Origin: Betaproteobacteria bacterium
GTDB taxonomy: Bacteria > Pseudomonadota > Gammaproteobacteria > Burkholderiales > SG8-39
NCBI GenBank assembly: GCA_947478805.1
Contig: CANJXQ010000004.1
Location: 1 to 64,000 of the forward strand
Direction of reading: 5' to 3'
DNA length: 64,000 bases
The translations under genes were made by a program, and so were the position numbers. Positions 41,526 through 51,124 of this stretch are shown piece by piece. The notes beneath the pieces were generated by a model that was given only the letters and a program-made list of their open reading frames with translations, ran no database searches and had not been told where the DNA came from. Every line of letters begins with the position of its first letter. The first letter of the stretch is position 1.

Positions 41526-41909
41526 ACCGAGTCCCTCAAAAAGTCACAAATAAGCGCGCCGCAGCAGTCGCTCGTTTCATCGACGCCCCCGCTGGCGCGC
41601 CCCGGAGTCTAGCACCGGGCAGGGTGGAATTCAGCCCGCCCGGCCGTGCTCAATGTTGCCGGTATTGTGTCGTTATGCCTTAAAGGGTTGCAACGTCGCC
41701 CACCCTCAACCACGAAGGAATACGCATTTTCATGGCACGGCGCGCCGATTTGCACCCTCAATGATCCAGGCGGCTGCATTTACTCGTTGCAAAGGACGCA
41801 TAAACCCAGCGTCATTGTTACCATAAGACATTACTCATGCATGTCGCCCACGCCACGCGCGTTGCTTTCAGGATTCCAAAATGGGCCACATCGCCACATC
41901 TGACACGCC

Positions 41910-43241
41910 ATGACCCCCCCCTACGCCACCGCGGCTGATCCACTCATGCGTTTCGTTGCCGAACAGGCCGGCGACGTCGAGCATCGCTTCATCGGTTTGC
42001 GCCGGCTCCTGGAGGCCACCGACCGCATCGATCCCAGCGTGCTGCTCGATGAAGTCATGCGCCAGACCCATGAAACCTTTCGCAATGTCCTGCCCTGCGA
42101 TCGCACCGGCTTCGCATTGATGGCGGAGAACAGCGACCTGCTGCAGTTGCGCTGGGTCAGGACCTCGGCACCCGAAGCGCGGCTCGCCGTCGGCTTCAGC
42201 GCGGCCTTGTCGGGAAGCTCCCTCGAAGGCGTGATGGCCTCCGGCGAGCCGCGCATCATCGCCGACCTGGCGACCTATTTCGCAGCTCACCCGGAATCGA
42301 AATCCGTCCCCTTGCTGCTTGCCGAAGGCATGCGCTCGAGCCTCACCTGTCCGCTTGCGGCCTCGGGCAAACCGATCGGCTTCCTGTTCTTCTCCAGCGC
42401 GCAGAGCAACGCCTACACCCAGGAGCACGCCGAGGCCATGCGGGCAATCCTGCCCGCCTTGTCCGCAGTCGTGGTCAAGGGTCGCCTGTATGAATTGGTC
42501 ATTCGCGCGCAACTCGAATCGGAGCGGCTGCTGCGCAACGTGCTGCCGGAGGCCATCGTCAAGCGCCTGAAGGCCGGCGAGGAGACCATCGCCGACGGGT
42601 TTCCCGAGGCAACCGTGGTGTTCGTGGACCTCGTGAATTTCGTCAAACTCTCCTCGACCATGTCGCCGGCGGCCGTGGTGATCGTGCTCAACCGCATCTT
42701 CTCGGCCTTCGATGCGCTGTGCGAGAAATACGGCGTGGAAAAAATCAAGACCATCGGCGACGCCTACATGCTCGCCACCGGCGTGCCGAGGCCCCTGAAG
42801 GACCATGTGTCGGTTGCCGCCAAGATCGCCCTCGACATGCAGGAGCTGGGCAAGCGCCTGGCCACGCGCGAGGACCGCACCCTCAGCTTTCGCATCGGCA
42901 TCCACACCGGCCCGGTCGTCGCCGGCATCATCGGCACGCGAAAGTTCAGCTACGACCTGTGGGGCGACACCGTCAACATCGCCAGCCGCATGGAAACCAA
43001 CGGTGCGCCCGGCCGCATCCATGTCACGCGGGCGGTCTACGACAAGCTCAAAGGTGAATTCGAGTTCGAAGCGCGCGGCATGACACACCTCAAGGGCATA
43101 GGCGACATGGAAACCTACTTCCTCAATGCCCCGAAACCGGGCAGCGAATACCGCGCAACGCCGTTGACCCCGTTGGACGGGGCGAGCGGCGCCAGTGACC
43201 CCACACCGCCAGAACACGAACGCCGTCACAACCGGAACTAA
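41910..43241 (+). CDS. GAF domain-containing class III adenylate/guanylate cyclase
   Basis: Cyclase catalytic core ATVVFVDLVNFVKLSS...VEKIKTIGDAYMLATG...RIGIHTGPVVAGIIGTRKFSYDLWGDTVNIASRM; N-terminal GAF-like region. Confidence 0.92.
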   Translation: MTPPYATAADPLMRFVAEQAGDVEHRFIGLRRLLEATDRIDPSVLLDEVMRQTHETFRNVLPCDRTGFALMAENSDLLQLRWVRTSAPEARLAVGFSAALSGSSLEGVMASGEPRIIADLATYFAAHPESKSVPLLLAEGMRSSLTCPLAASGKPIGFLFFSSAQSNAYTQEHAEAMRAILPALSAVVVKGRLYELVIRAQLESERLLRNVLPEAIVKRLKAGEETIADGFPEATVVFVDLVNFVKLSSTMSPAAVVIVLNRIFSAFDALCEKYGVEKIKTIGDAYMLATGVPRPLKDHVSVAAKIALDMQELGKRLATREDRTLSFRIGIHTGPVVAGIIGTRKFSYDLWGDTVNIASRMETNGAPGRIHVTRAVYDKLKGEFEFEARGMTHLKGIGDMETYFLNAPKPGSEYRATPLTPLDGASGASDPTPPEHERRHNRN

Positions 43242-43452
43242 GCCCCGAACAGCCCCCTCCAGGCCCAGCGGGGCGTGCATTTCGGGTATAAACATCGCAG
43301 CAATGCGCACGCTGCATCGGCAACAGAACGGGTAGACGGAAAAGCTGATCCACGCCCGGCCGGAGCAACGGGAACGGCCCGTGCAGACTGTGTTCGCAAC
43401 CGGATTTCTTCCCCCGGCCCAAAGGCCGGCAGCAGGCACATCGACCCCAGGC

Positions 43453-44331
43453 ATGCACTCCCGGCTCAAGTATTCACCCGCTCGCGCGATCTTCTTCATT
43501 TCGATCGGCACCGGCTTCATGGCGGCCGCCGACATCTGCATGAAGTACTTGGCCGGGAGCCATTCGCTGCCGTCCATCTTGTGGCTGCGCAACCTGATGA
43601 TCCTCGCCGTCATCATCACGATCCTGCGCCGCTCCGGCCAATGGAACAATGCCTGGAGCACGATTTCGCCCATCCAGTTCCTGCGCGGAACCTGCATGGG
43701 CGTCGCGCCGCTGCTCTTCTACTACGCACTGACCACCATGCCCGTGGCCGAGACCACCGCCATCTTCCTGCTCATCCCGGTCATCGTCGCCTTGCTCGCG
43801 GTGCCCGTGCTCAAGGAGAGCGCCGATCCCAGGCGACTGGTGGCCGCCGCCCTCGGCTTCACCGGCACGCTGATCATCGTGCGCCCGGGCACGGACGCGT
43901 TCACGCCGGTTGCGCTCGTGGCGCTGGGCGCGGCCATCATCGCCGCCACCTACCAGCTGCTCACACGGTTGCTCGCCGGGCGCCAGAGCGCGCTCGCATC
44001 GCTCTTCTATCCCTGGGTGATCGGCACGGTGCTGTGTTCTCCGTTCGCTTTCCTGCAATGGACGCCGCCGGTCTCGCCCTTCGAGTGGTTCATGGTAGTG
44101 CTCACCGCGACCCTCTCGTTGTCCGGCAATTTCTGTCTCGTGAGCGCCTACGAACACGGTCACGCCGGGCTCATCGCGCCCTTCGTCTACCTGCAGCTGG
44201 TCTGGGCCATCGTGCTTGCGTGGCTGTTCCTCGGCGATTTCCCTGATGCATGGTCGATCGCCGGGATGATCACAATCGTCTTTGCCGGCCTCATCCTCGT
44301 GCGGCGCAGCGGACTTGCCCGGCAAAGTTGA
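43453..44331 (+). CDS. EamA/DMT-family transporter, copy 1
   Basis: Ten hydrophobic segments; ILWLRNLMILAVI...PVAETTAIFLLIPVIVALLAVPVLKE; start MHSRLKYS. Confidence 0.9.
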   Translation: MHSRLKYSPARAIFFISIGTGFMAAADICMKYLAGSHSLPSILWLRNLMILAVIITILRRSGQWNNAWSTISPIQFLRGTCMGVAPLLFYYALTTMPVAETTAIFLLIPVIVALLAVPVLKESADPRRLVAAALGFTGTLIIVRPGTDAFTPVALVALGAAIIAATYQLLTRLLAGRQSALASLFYPWVIGTVLCSPFAFLQWTPPVSPFEWFMVVLTATLSLSGNFCLVSAYEHGHAGLIAPFVYLQLVWAIVLAWLFLGDFPDAWSIAGMITIVFAGLILVRRSGLARQS

Positions 44332-44345
44332 GCGCGCGACCCGCA

Positions 44346-45224
44346 ATGACAGGAAAGATGCAGCAGTCCCCGTTACGCGCCGTGCTCTCCATGAGCGCAG
44401 GCACCGCATTCATCGCGGGTACCGACATCGTGATGAAACACCTGGCCGCCGACCACTCGCTGCCGGCCATCCTGTGGGTGCGCAACCTGATGATCATGGC
44501 GGTGATGTATGGCCTGCTGCGCCGCGCAGGCGAATGGAGCGATACGCGCACATCCTGGTCGCGCATGCACTTGCTGCGCGGCCTCACCATGGGCATCGCA
44601 CCGATACTGTATTTCATCGCATTGATGGACATGCCGGTGGCCGAACTTACCGCCCTGAACCTCACCATGCCCGTCATCATGGCGCTGCTGGCGGTACCGA
44701 TGCTCAGGGAGCCGCTGGAGGGCCGGCGCATTGCCGCAGTGCTGCTCGGATTCGCCGGCGTGCTCGCCATCATCCGCCCGGGTACCGACGCGTTCACACC
44801 GACCATGCTGCTCGGACTCGCTGCAGCCCTTGGCGGCGCAATCTTCCAGCTGCTCACACGCCGGGTGGCTGGCCGGCAAAGTGCCATGGCCTCGCTGTTC
44901 TATCCCTGGGCCATTGCCACTGTCCTGTGCACGCCTTTCGCCTTCTACCGATGGACGCCGCCAGTGACTGCCGTCGAGTGGCTGCTGGTCGGGCTAACCA
45001 CCGTGCTCTCTCTCACCGGCAATACCTTGTTGGTGCGTTCCTACCAGTACGGCCCGGCCAGTCTGATCGCGCCATTCATCTACATGCAGCTGATCTGGGC
45101 GGCGCTCTTCGGCTGGCTGATATTCAGCGCCTTCCCGGATGGCTGGTCGCTTGCCGGCATGATCACCATCGTCGCAGCCGGCCTGTTGCTGGTGCCCAGA
45201 CAGACGCTGCGCCCGGACGACTGA
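44346..45224 (+). CDS. EamA/DMT-family transporter, copy 2
   Basis: MTGKMQQSPLRAVLSMSAGTAFIAGTDIVMKHLAADHSLPAILWVRNLMIM...; clear paralogue of the preceding gene. Confidence 0.9.
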   Translation: MTGKMQQSPLRAVLSMSAGTAFIAGTDIVMKHLAADHSLPAILWVRNLMIMAVMYGLLRRAGEWSDTRTSWSRMHLLRGLTMGIAPILYFIALMDMPVAELTALNLTMPVIMALLAVPMLREPLEGRRIAAVLLGFAGVLAIIRPGTDAFTPTMLLGLAAALGGAIFQLLTRRVAGRQSAMASLFYPWAIATVLCTPFAFYRWTPPVTAVEWLLVGLTTVLSLTGNTLLVRSYQYGPASLIAPFIYMQLIWAALFGWLIFSAFPDGWSLAGMITIVAAGLLLVPRQTLRPDD

Positions 45225-45225
45225 A

Positions 45226-45705
45226 TCAACCCGGCAGCGCGAAGGCGCGTGGCGCAACGATGGCGCAGCTGCTCCACTGCGGTGTGCCTGCGAAACGTCG
45301 CGCAAGCCTCAGCACCGCCTTGTCCTTGCTGATGAGGAATCTCGCCCGGCAACGCAAGGCGAGGTCAATGAACTTCTGGTCGTCGGCGTCGGAGCAGCGG
45401 GGCGAGCTTACCGGTCGCGCGTCGCACGAGTCCGCAACGTGCGCCCATGCGGCATAGCCTGCCTGCACGGCGCTGCGCTTGGCTTCATCGAGGCCAAACT
45501 CAGGGTACTCGAGCACCCGACGCAACTCTTCGAGACATGCTGTATCCGTCATCACCTGCACCCGCCCGGATCGGATGGCCGCATCAATGGCAGCCACGCC
45601 CGGATCGTGAAAGTGCAGCAAGTCGAGCACCACATTGGTGTCAAGCACGACGCGCGGCTGGCGCGCGACGGAATCAAAGCCTGGCACCACGCAACCGCAG
45701 TGCAT
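45226..45705 (-). CDS. PIN-domain protein (COG1569-like putative toxin)
   Basis: [54 protein letters not shown]...[27 protein letters not shown]. Confidence 0.86.
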   Translation of the reverse strand: MHCGCVVPGFDSVARQPRVVLDTNVVLDLLHFHDPGVAAIDAAIRSGRVQVMTDTACLEELRRVLEYPEFGLDEAKRSAVQAGYAAWAHVADSCDARPVSSPRCSDADDQKFIDLALRCRARFLISKDKAVLRLARRFAGTPQWSSCAIVAPRAFALPG

Positions 45706-48433
45706 TGGTAATGACCGACACCGAGGAAAGGCTCATCGCGGCGGCCGCGATCATCGGGTTGAGCAGCAGGCCGGTGAGCGGGAACAGCACGCCGGCGGCG
45801 ATGGGCACGCCCGCTGCGTTGTAGACGAAGGCCAGGAACAGGTTCTGGCGGATATTGCCCATCACGGCGCGAGAGAGCTTCCTCGCGCGCACGATGCCGC
45901 GCAGGTCGCCCTTGACCAGGGTGATGCCGGCACTCTGGATGGCGACATCCGCGCCGGTGCCCATGGCAATCCCGACCTCGGCCTCGGCCAGCGCCGGCGC
46001 GTCGTTCACGCCATCACCGGCCATGGCCACCGACCGCCCCTCGGCCCTGAGGGCACGCACGATCTCGCCCTTTTGCTGCGGCAGCACGTCGGCGCGCACA
46101 TCGGTGATGCCCAGCCGATCGGCCACCGCGCGCGCCGTCACCGCGTTGTCGCCCGTGAGCATCACCACGCTGATGCCCTCGGCCGCAAGTTCGCGCAAGG
46201 CCTCCGCAGCCGATGCCTTCACCGGGTCGTTGACGCCAAGGATGCCGGCAACACGGCGAACGCCTCGATGCTCATCGACCAGGAACACCACGGTTTCGCC
46301 GGTACTGCGCAGAAACCCGGCCTTCTCCTTCAGTGCCGCAGGCAGGGGCGCCAGCGCAGCCGCGTAAGCCTCGTTGCCCAGCGCCACCGCGCGCCCGTCG
46401 AGCCGGCCCTCCACGCCCTTTCCCGAGACCGCGACGAAATCCTCCACCGGCGCCGGCTCCACGCCGCGCGCCTTCGCGCCCTCGAGAATGGCTGCTGCCA
46501 GCGGATGCTCGCTACCGCGTTCGAGGCTCGCCGCCATGCGCAGCAATGCCGCCTCCGTGACGCCCTCCGTCCGCGCAATCGAGGACAGCACCGGCCGGCC
46601 TTCGGTGAGCGTGCCGGTCTTGTCCACCACGAGGGTGTCGATTTTTTCCATTCGCTCCAGTGCCTCGGCATTGCGGATCAGTACACCGGCCTGGGCGCCG
46701 CGCCCGGTGCCGACCATGATGGACATCGGTGTCGCCAATCCCAGCGCGCAGGGGCAGGCAATGATCAGCACCGAAACCGCGCTCACCAGCGCGAACACCA
46801 TGGCCGGCGGCGGTCCGAAGATCGCCCACACGATGAAGGCGACGATGGCCACGCCCACCACCGCAGGCACGAAATAGCCGGACACGCGATCGGCGAGCGC
46901 CTGGATGGGCGCGCGTGTGCGCTGCGCCTCGGCCACCATGTGCACGATTTGAGCAAGCAAGGTTTCCGCACCGACGCGCTCGGCACGCATCACGAAGGAA
47001 CCGTTGCCGTTGACCGTCCCGCCGGTCACCTTGGCCCCCACCGACTTTTCGACCGGAATGGGCTCGCCCGTAACGAGCGATTCATCGATGCTGGAATGAC
47101 CTTCCAGCACCACGCCGTCCACAGGCACTTTCTCTCCGGGACGCACGCGCAGGTGGTCGTCTTTCACGACAGCCTCCAGCGGCACTTCCTCGTCACCGCC
47201 GTCGGCGCGGACACGCAATGCCGTATTGGGCGCGAGCTTGAGCAGCGCGCGGATCGCGCCGCCTGTGCTGTCGCGCGCGCGCAACTGCAGCACTTCGCCG
47301 AGCAGCACCAGCACCGAGATGACAGCGGCTGATTCGAAGTAGAGGCTCACCGCCCCATGCATGTCGCGGAATTCCGCGGGGAAAGCGCCGGGCGCGAGCA
47401 AGGCCACGACGCTGTAGGCAAACGCCACGCCGGTGCCGATGGCAATCAGCGTGTACATGTTGAGGTTGCGCGACACCAGTGAATTCCAGCCGCGCACGAA
47501 GAACGGCCAGGCCGCCCATAGCACCACCGGCAGCGAAAACACGAACTGCACCCAGCCCGACACGCGCGGATCGATGATCGCGTGCATCGACAGCCCCGGC
47601 ACATGCTCTCCCATGGCCAGCACGAACACCGGCAACGTCAGCACGAGGCCGATCCAGAGCCGCCGCGTCATGTCGATCAGTTCGAGGTTGGGCCCCTCTT
47701 CGCCGGTGGATACCAGTGGCTCGAGCGCCATGCCGCACTTCGGACACGGTCCCGGCCCCACCTGCCGGATCTCCGGATGCATCGGACAGGTGTAGATCGC
47801 ACCCGGGGCGGTCGCGCCCGATCGAACATGCTTGCCGGGCGCATGCGTCACGCCAGGGCCGCAGGCCGGACACGCTTCAGCCCCGCCATCCTTGGCAACA
47901 TAGGCCGATGGATCGAGCTTGAATTTCGCCAGACAGTGTGTGGAGCAGAACCAGTAGGCCTTGCCCTCGTGGGTATGCGTGCCGGCGGCCGTCGCAGGGT
48001 CCACGCTCATGCCGCACACCGGGTCGATCGCTTGCGCCGCGGCTTTAGCCAGCGCGGCTTGCGGCGCAGGCGCTGTAGACATCGACCGTGGAACCGCCGG
48101 CGGCGAGCCCTTCACCTTGATTGCCGCGAGCGCCGCACTGTGCCTGGGCTTGCGCGCAGGAGAATCGCCGGGCGGCACAACTTGAACAACACTGGGCGCC
48201 ACGGCGGGCGTTGAGCTGATCGCGACAGCGGGCGCGACCTTCTTGTTCAGGAAGCGCTCGGGCTCCTTGGCAAACACGTCATGGCAATACGTTGAGCAGA
48301 AGTAATAGGTCTTCCCGCCGAAGGGATGCGACCCGGCTGCAGTGGCGGGTTCCACGGTCATATCGCAGACTGGGTCGATGTGCGGGCCATCGGCGCCGTC
48401 GGCGTGCAAATGTTCAGCGTGTTTTTCCATCAT
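45674..48433 (-). CDS. Heavy-metal (copper)-translocating P1B-type ATPase with two YHS domains and a heavy-metal-binding domain
   Basis: [86 protein letters not shown]. Confidence 0.95.
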   Translation of the reverse strand: MMEKHAEHLHADGADGPHIDPVCDMTVEPATAAGSHPFGGKTYYFCSTYCHDVFAKEPERFLNKKVAPAVAISSTPAVAPSVVQVVPPGDSPARKPRHSAALAAIKVKGSPPAVPRSMSTAPAPQAALAKAAAQAIDPVCGMSVDPATAAGTHTHEGKAYWFCSTHCLAKFKLDPSAYVAKDGGAEACPACGPGVTHAPGKHVRSGATAPGAIYTCPMHPEIRQVGPGPCPKCGMALEPLVSTGEEGPNLELIDMTRRLWIGLVLTLPVFVLAMGEHVPGLSMHAIIDPRVSGWVQFVFSLPVVLWAAWPFFVRGWNSLVSRNLNMYTLIAIGTGVAFAYSVVALLAPGAFPAEFRDMHGAVSLYFESAAVISVLVLLGEVLQLRARDSTGGAIRALLKLAPNTALRVRADGGDEEVPLEAVVKDDHLRVRPGEKVPVDGVVLEGHSSIDESLVTGEPIPVEKSVGAKVTGGTVNGNGSFVMRAERVGAETLLAQIVHMVAEAQRTRAPIQALADRVSGYFVPAVVGVAIVAFIVWAIFGPPPAMVFALVSAVSVLIIACPCALGLATPMSIMVGTGRGAQAGVLIRNAEALERMEKIDTLVVDKTGTLTEGRPVLSSIARTEGVTEAALLRMAASLERGSEHPLAAAILEGAKARGVEPAPVEDFVAVSGKGVEGRLDGRAVALGNEAYAAALAPLPAALKEKAGFLRSTGETVVFLVDEHRGVRRVAGILGVNDPVKASAAEALRELAAEGISVVMLTGDNAVTARAVADRLGITDVRADVLPQQKGEIVRALRAEGRSVAMAGDGVNDAPALAEAEVGIAMGTGADVAIQSAGITLVKGDLRGIVRARKLSRAVMGNIRQNLFLAFVYNAAGVPIAAGVLFPLTGLLLNPMIAAAAMSLSSVSVITNALRLRGARL

Positions 48434-48504
48434 GCCCCCATTATTCACCTGTTCCCGACCCAATCACCGCCAAGGTGGCAAATGGCTGAAATAAGCACTT
48501 CACC

Positions 48505-48852
48505 CTAATTGCGTAACTCCACGTAGGTCACGACAAAATTGGCGCCGACCTTTTCCGCGGCAAAGCGCACGCGGTCACCCACTTTCAGATTGGCGAGCAG
48601 TGCCGGGTCTGCCGCCCGGAACACCATGGTCATGGGCGGCATGTCGATGTTGCGAATCTCGCCGTGCCGCAGGGTCACCCGCCCGGTGGCCGGGTCTATA
48701 CGCCTGACCTCGCCTTCGGCCAGCACACGCTCGGCCGGCACGGGCGACTCCGTGCCTTGCGCGGGCGCGCTCATCGGTCCCTGCAACGTTGTCTGCGCCA
48801 TCGCCACGGGCATCGTCCCGGCCAGCAACATCAACAGGCAGAAACGCCTCAC
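48505..48852 (-). CDS. CusF-like copper-binding periplasmic protein (GTG start overlapping the upstream stop)
   Basis: VRRFCLLMLLAGTMPVAMAQ signal; GEVRRIDPATGRVTLRHGEIRNIDMPPMTMVFRAADPALLANLKVGDRVRF. Confidence 0.9.
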   Translation of the reverse strand: MRRFCLLMLLAGTMPVAMAQTTLQGPMSAPAQGTESPVPAERVLAEGEVRRIDPATGRVTLRHGEIRNIDMPPMTMVFRAADPALLANLKVGDRVRFAAEKVGANFVVTYVELRN

Positions 48853-49634
48853 TTGACGATCACCTTGCCAACCATGCCGGCATCGAAATGGCCCGGAATG
48901 AGGCAGGCGAAGTCGAACTCTCCCGCTTTGCTGAACTGCCACACCAGTGTGCCTCGCCGACCGGCCTTCACTTCAACAGCCTCATCGTGTTCGTCATGTT
49001 CCATGTCCGGGTTCTTCTTCATGGCCTCGGCATGTTTCTTCAGTTCTTCGAGGGTGCCGATCACCATCTCGTGCTTCTGCTTGCCGTCGTTGCGCACCAC
49101 GAAGCGGATGGTCTCGCCGCGCTTGACGTTGATCACCGAGGGCGTGAAGCGCATGGCGTCGCTCATGCGGATGGTCACGCTGCGATTCACCTTCTTCGCG
49201 TCGCCGGGCTTCCCATAAGGACGCTCGTCGGCACTGGCGGCGCCGTGTTCATGGGCCGCCTTGCCATCTGCCTTGGAATCCGCAGAACCATGGGAATGCC
49301 TGTCTTTGCTGGCTGTTGAAGAGTGCGTGTGCTCACCTTTGGCGTCGGACCCCTTGGCAGCCATGCGCTTTTTCATGTCCGCTTTCATGGCTTCGTGGTC
49401 CATCCCGCCGGCCTCCATCTTCTTCTTCATCTCGGCCTTCATCGCCTCGTGGTTCATGCCGGAGGCCTCCATCTTCCTTTTTATCTCCGCTTTCATGGCC
49501 TCGTGGTCATGGCCGCTGGCGGGGGCTGGCGCCTGGGCGGGTGTCGGGGCCGATGTCTGGGAAGCGGCTTGGCCACTGGCCAGCGCAACGCTCAAGGCGG
49601 CAACAAGCGACGCTGCAATCAAGTGCTTTTTCAT
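48849..49634 (-). CDS. Cupredoxin-domain protein with Met/His-rich N-terminal repeats
   Basis: Signal peptide; 3x18-aa repeats; cupredoxin domain NVKRGETIRFVVRNDGKQKHEMVIGT...GTLVWQFSKAGEFDFACLIPGHFDAGMVGKVIV. Confidence 0.9.
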   Translation of the reverse strand: MKKHLIAASLVAALSVALASGQAASQTSAPTPAQAPAPASGHDHEAMKAEIKRKMEASGMNHEAMKAEMKKKMEAGGMDHEAMKADMKKRMAAKGSDAKGEHTHSSTASKDRHSHGSADSKADGKAAHEHGAASADERPYGKPGDAKKVNRSVTIRMSDAMRFTPSVINVKRGETIRFVVRNDGKQKHEMVIGTLEELKKHAEAMKKNPDMEHDEHDEAVEVKAGRRGTLVWQFSKAGEFDFACLIPGHFDAGMVGKVIVK

Positions 49635-49686
49635 GGTCTGTCTCCTGGTCAGTCTGTCTATGTATGTTCTGGCGGAATCAACGAAA

Positions 49687-51114
49687 TCAATGCTGCGAAT
49701 GCCCGCCGCCCCGGCGAACGTTGAGCGGCTTCGAATGGCCTTGGGTAGGCGACGGTCCGGGCATTGCGGCCGGCGCGGAAGACGGTGCCGACGAAGCGGC
49801 AGGCGGCTCGCCCTTCCACTCGTACGCCACCGTGCCTGCCGGGTGTGCGTACCAGCCCGGGTCGGCGTAATCGTTCTTCGCCAATCCCTCGCGCACCTTG
49901 AGCTCGGAGAACATGCCGCCCATCTCGAGTGCCCCGAACGGCCCGGAGCCCGTCATCATGGGCAGGGTGTTGTCGGGCAGCGGCATTTCCATGGTGCCCA
50001 TGTCGGCCATGCCCTTGTCACCCATCACCATGTAATCGGGAATCAGGCGGGTGATGCGCTCGGCAATTCCGCGATGGTCCACGCCGATCATGGTCGGGAC
50101 GCCATGGCCCATGGCGTTCATGGTGTGGTGCGACTTGTGGCAATGAATGGCCCAGTCACCCGGCTCGTCGGCCACGAACTCGATGGCGCGCATCTGTCCC
50201 ACCGCAATGTCGGTGGTCACCTCGGGCCAGCGTGCCGTCTTCGGCACCCAACCCCCGTCGGTGCAGGTGACTTCGAAATCGTAACCGTGCAGGTGGATGG
50301 GGTGGTTGGTCATGGTGAGGTTGCCGACGCGGATGCGCACCCGGTCGCCCTTGCGCGCCACCAGCGGCGCGATGCCCGGGAATACCCGGCTGTTCCACGC
50401 CCACAGGTTGAAGTCGAGCATGGTATTGACGCGCGGCGTGGCACTGCCGGGCTCGATGTCATATGCATTGAGCAGGAACACGAAATCGCGGTCCACGCGC
50501 ATGAATCCGGGGTCCTTCGGATGCACGACCAGAAAGCCGTGCATGCCCATCGCCATCTGCACCATCTCGTCGGCATGCGGGTGGTACATGAAAGTGCCGG
50601 ACTTCTTCATCGTGAATTCATAGACGAAGGTCTTGCCCGGTTCGATCTGCGGCTGCGTGAGCCCGCCGACGCCATCCATGCCGTTTGGCAGCAGGATGCC
50701 GTGCCAGTGCACGGTGGTGTGCTCAGGCAGGCGGTTGGTGACGAAAATGCGCACACGATCGCCTTCAACGCACTCGATGGTCGGTCCCGGGCTCTGTCCG
50801 TTGTAGCCCCACAGGTTGGCCTTCATCCCGGGCGCCATCTCGCGCACCACGGGTTCTGCCACCAAATGGAACTCCTTCACGCCGTCTTTCATGCGAAAAG
50901 GAAGGGTCCAGCCATTCAATGTCACCACCGGGTTGTATGGACGACCCGCAACGGGGGCGAGCGGTGGCTGCGTGTCTGCGTTCGTCTGCAGCGCAAGCTC
51001 GGGCAAGGCGGCCAGCGCGCTGCGCGAAACGGCCGTTGCACCCAGGATGCCTGCCGCAGTCGCCAATGAAGTGCCGGCGAAAGTGGATCCGAGAAACTGT
51101 CTTCTGTTGGTCAT
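49687..51114 (-). CDS. Multicopper oxidase (Tat signal)
   Basis: MTNRRQFLGSTFAGT Tat-like; HWHG, HPHAD, HPIHLHGYDFE and HCHKSHHTMNAM copper motifs. Confidence 0.94.
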   Translation of the reverse strand: MTNRRQFLGSTFAGTSLATAAGILGATAVSRSALAALPELALQTNADTQPPLAPVAGRPYNPVVTLNGWTLPFRMKDGVKEFHLVAEPVVREMAPGMKANLWGYNGQSPGPTIECVEGDRVRIFVTNRLPEHTTVHWHGILLPNGMDGVGGLTQPQIEPGKTFVYEFTMKKSGTFMYHPHADEMVQMAMGMHGFLVVHPKDPGFMRVDRDFVFLLNAYDIEPGSATPRVNTMLDFNLWAWNSRVFPGIAPLVARKGDRVRIRVGNLTMTNHPIHLHGYDFEVTCTDGGWVPKTARWPEVTTDIAVGQMRAIEFVADEPGDWAIHCHKSHHTMNAMGHGVPTMIGVDHRGIAERITRLIPDYMVMGDKGMADMGTMEMPLPDNTLPMMTGSGPFGALEMGGMFSELKVREGLAKNDYADPGWYAHPAGTVAYEWKGEPPAASSAPSSAPAAMPGPSPTQGHSKPLNVRRGGGHSQH

Positions 51115-51124
51115 GATCGATCCC

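Noticed and set aside
41868-43697. 609-aa minus-strand ORF opposite the adenylate cyclase
   Set aside because: Antisense artefact; cyclase motifs on the plus strand are intact.
45635-47332. 565-aa plus-strand ORF opposite the copper ATPase
   Set aside because: Antisense artefact; highly His/Arg-rich with no recognisable domain.
49347-49508. 54-bp tandem DNA repeats considered as a CRISPR-like array
   Set aside because: In-frame coding repeats without variable spacers; part of the cupredoxin gene.
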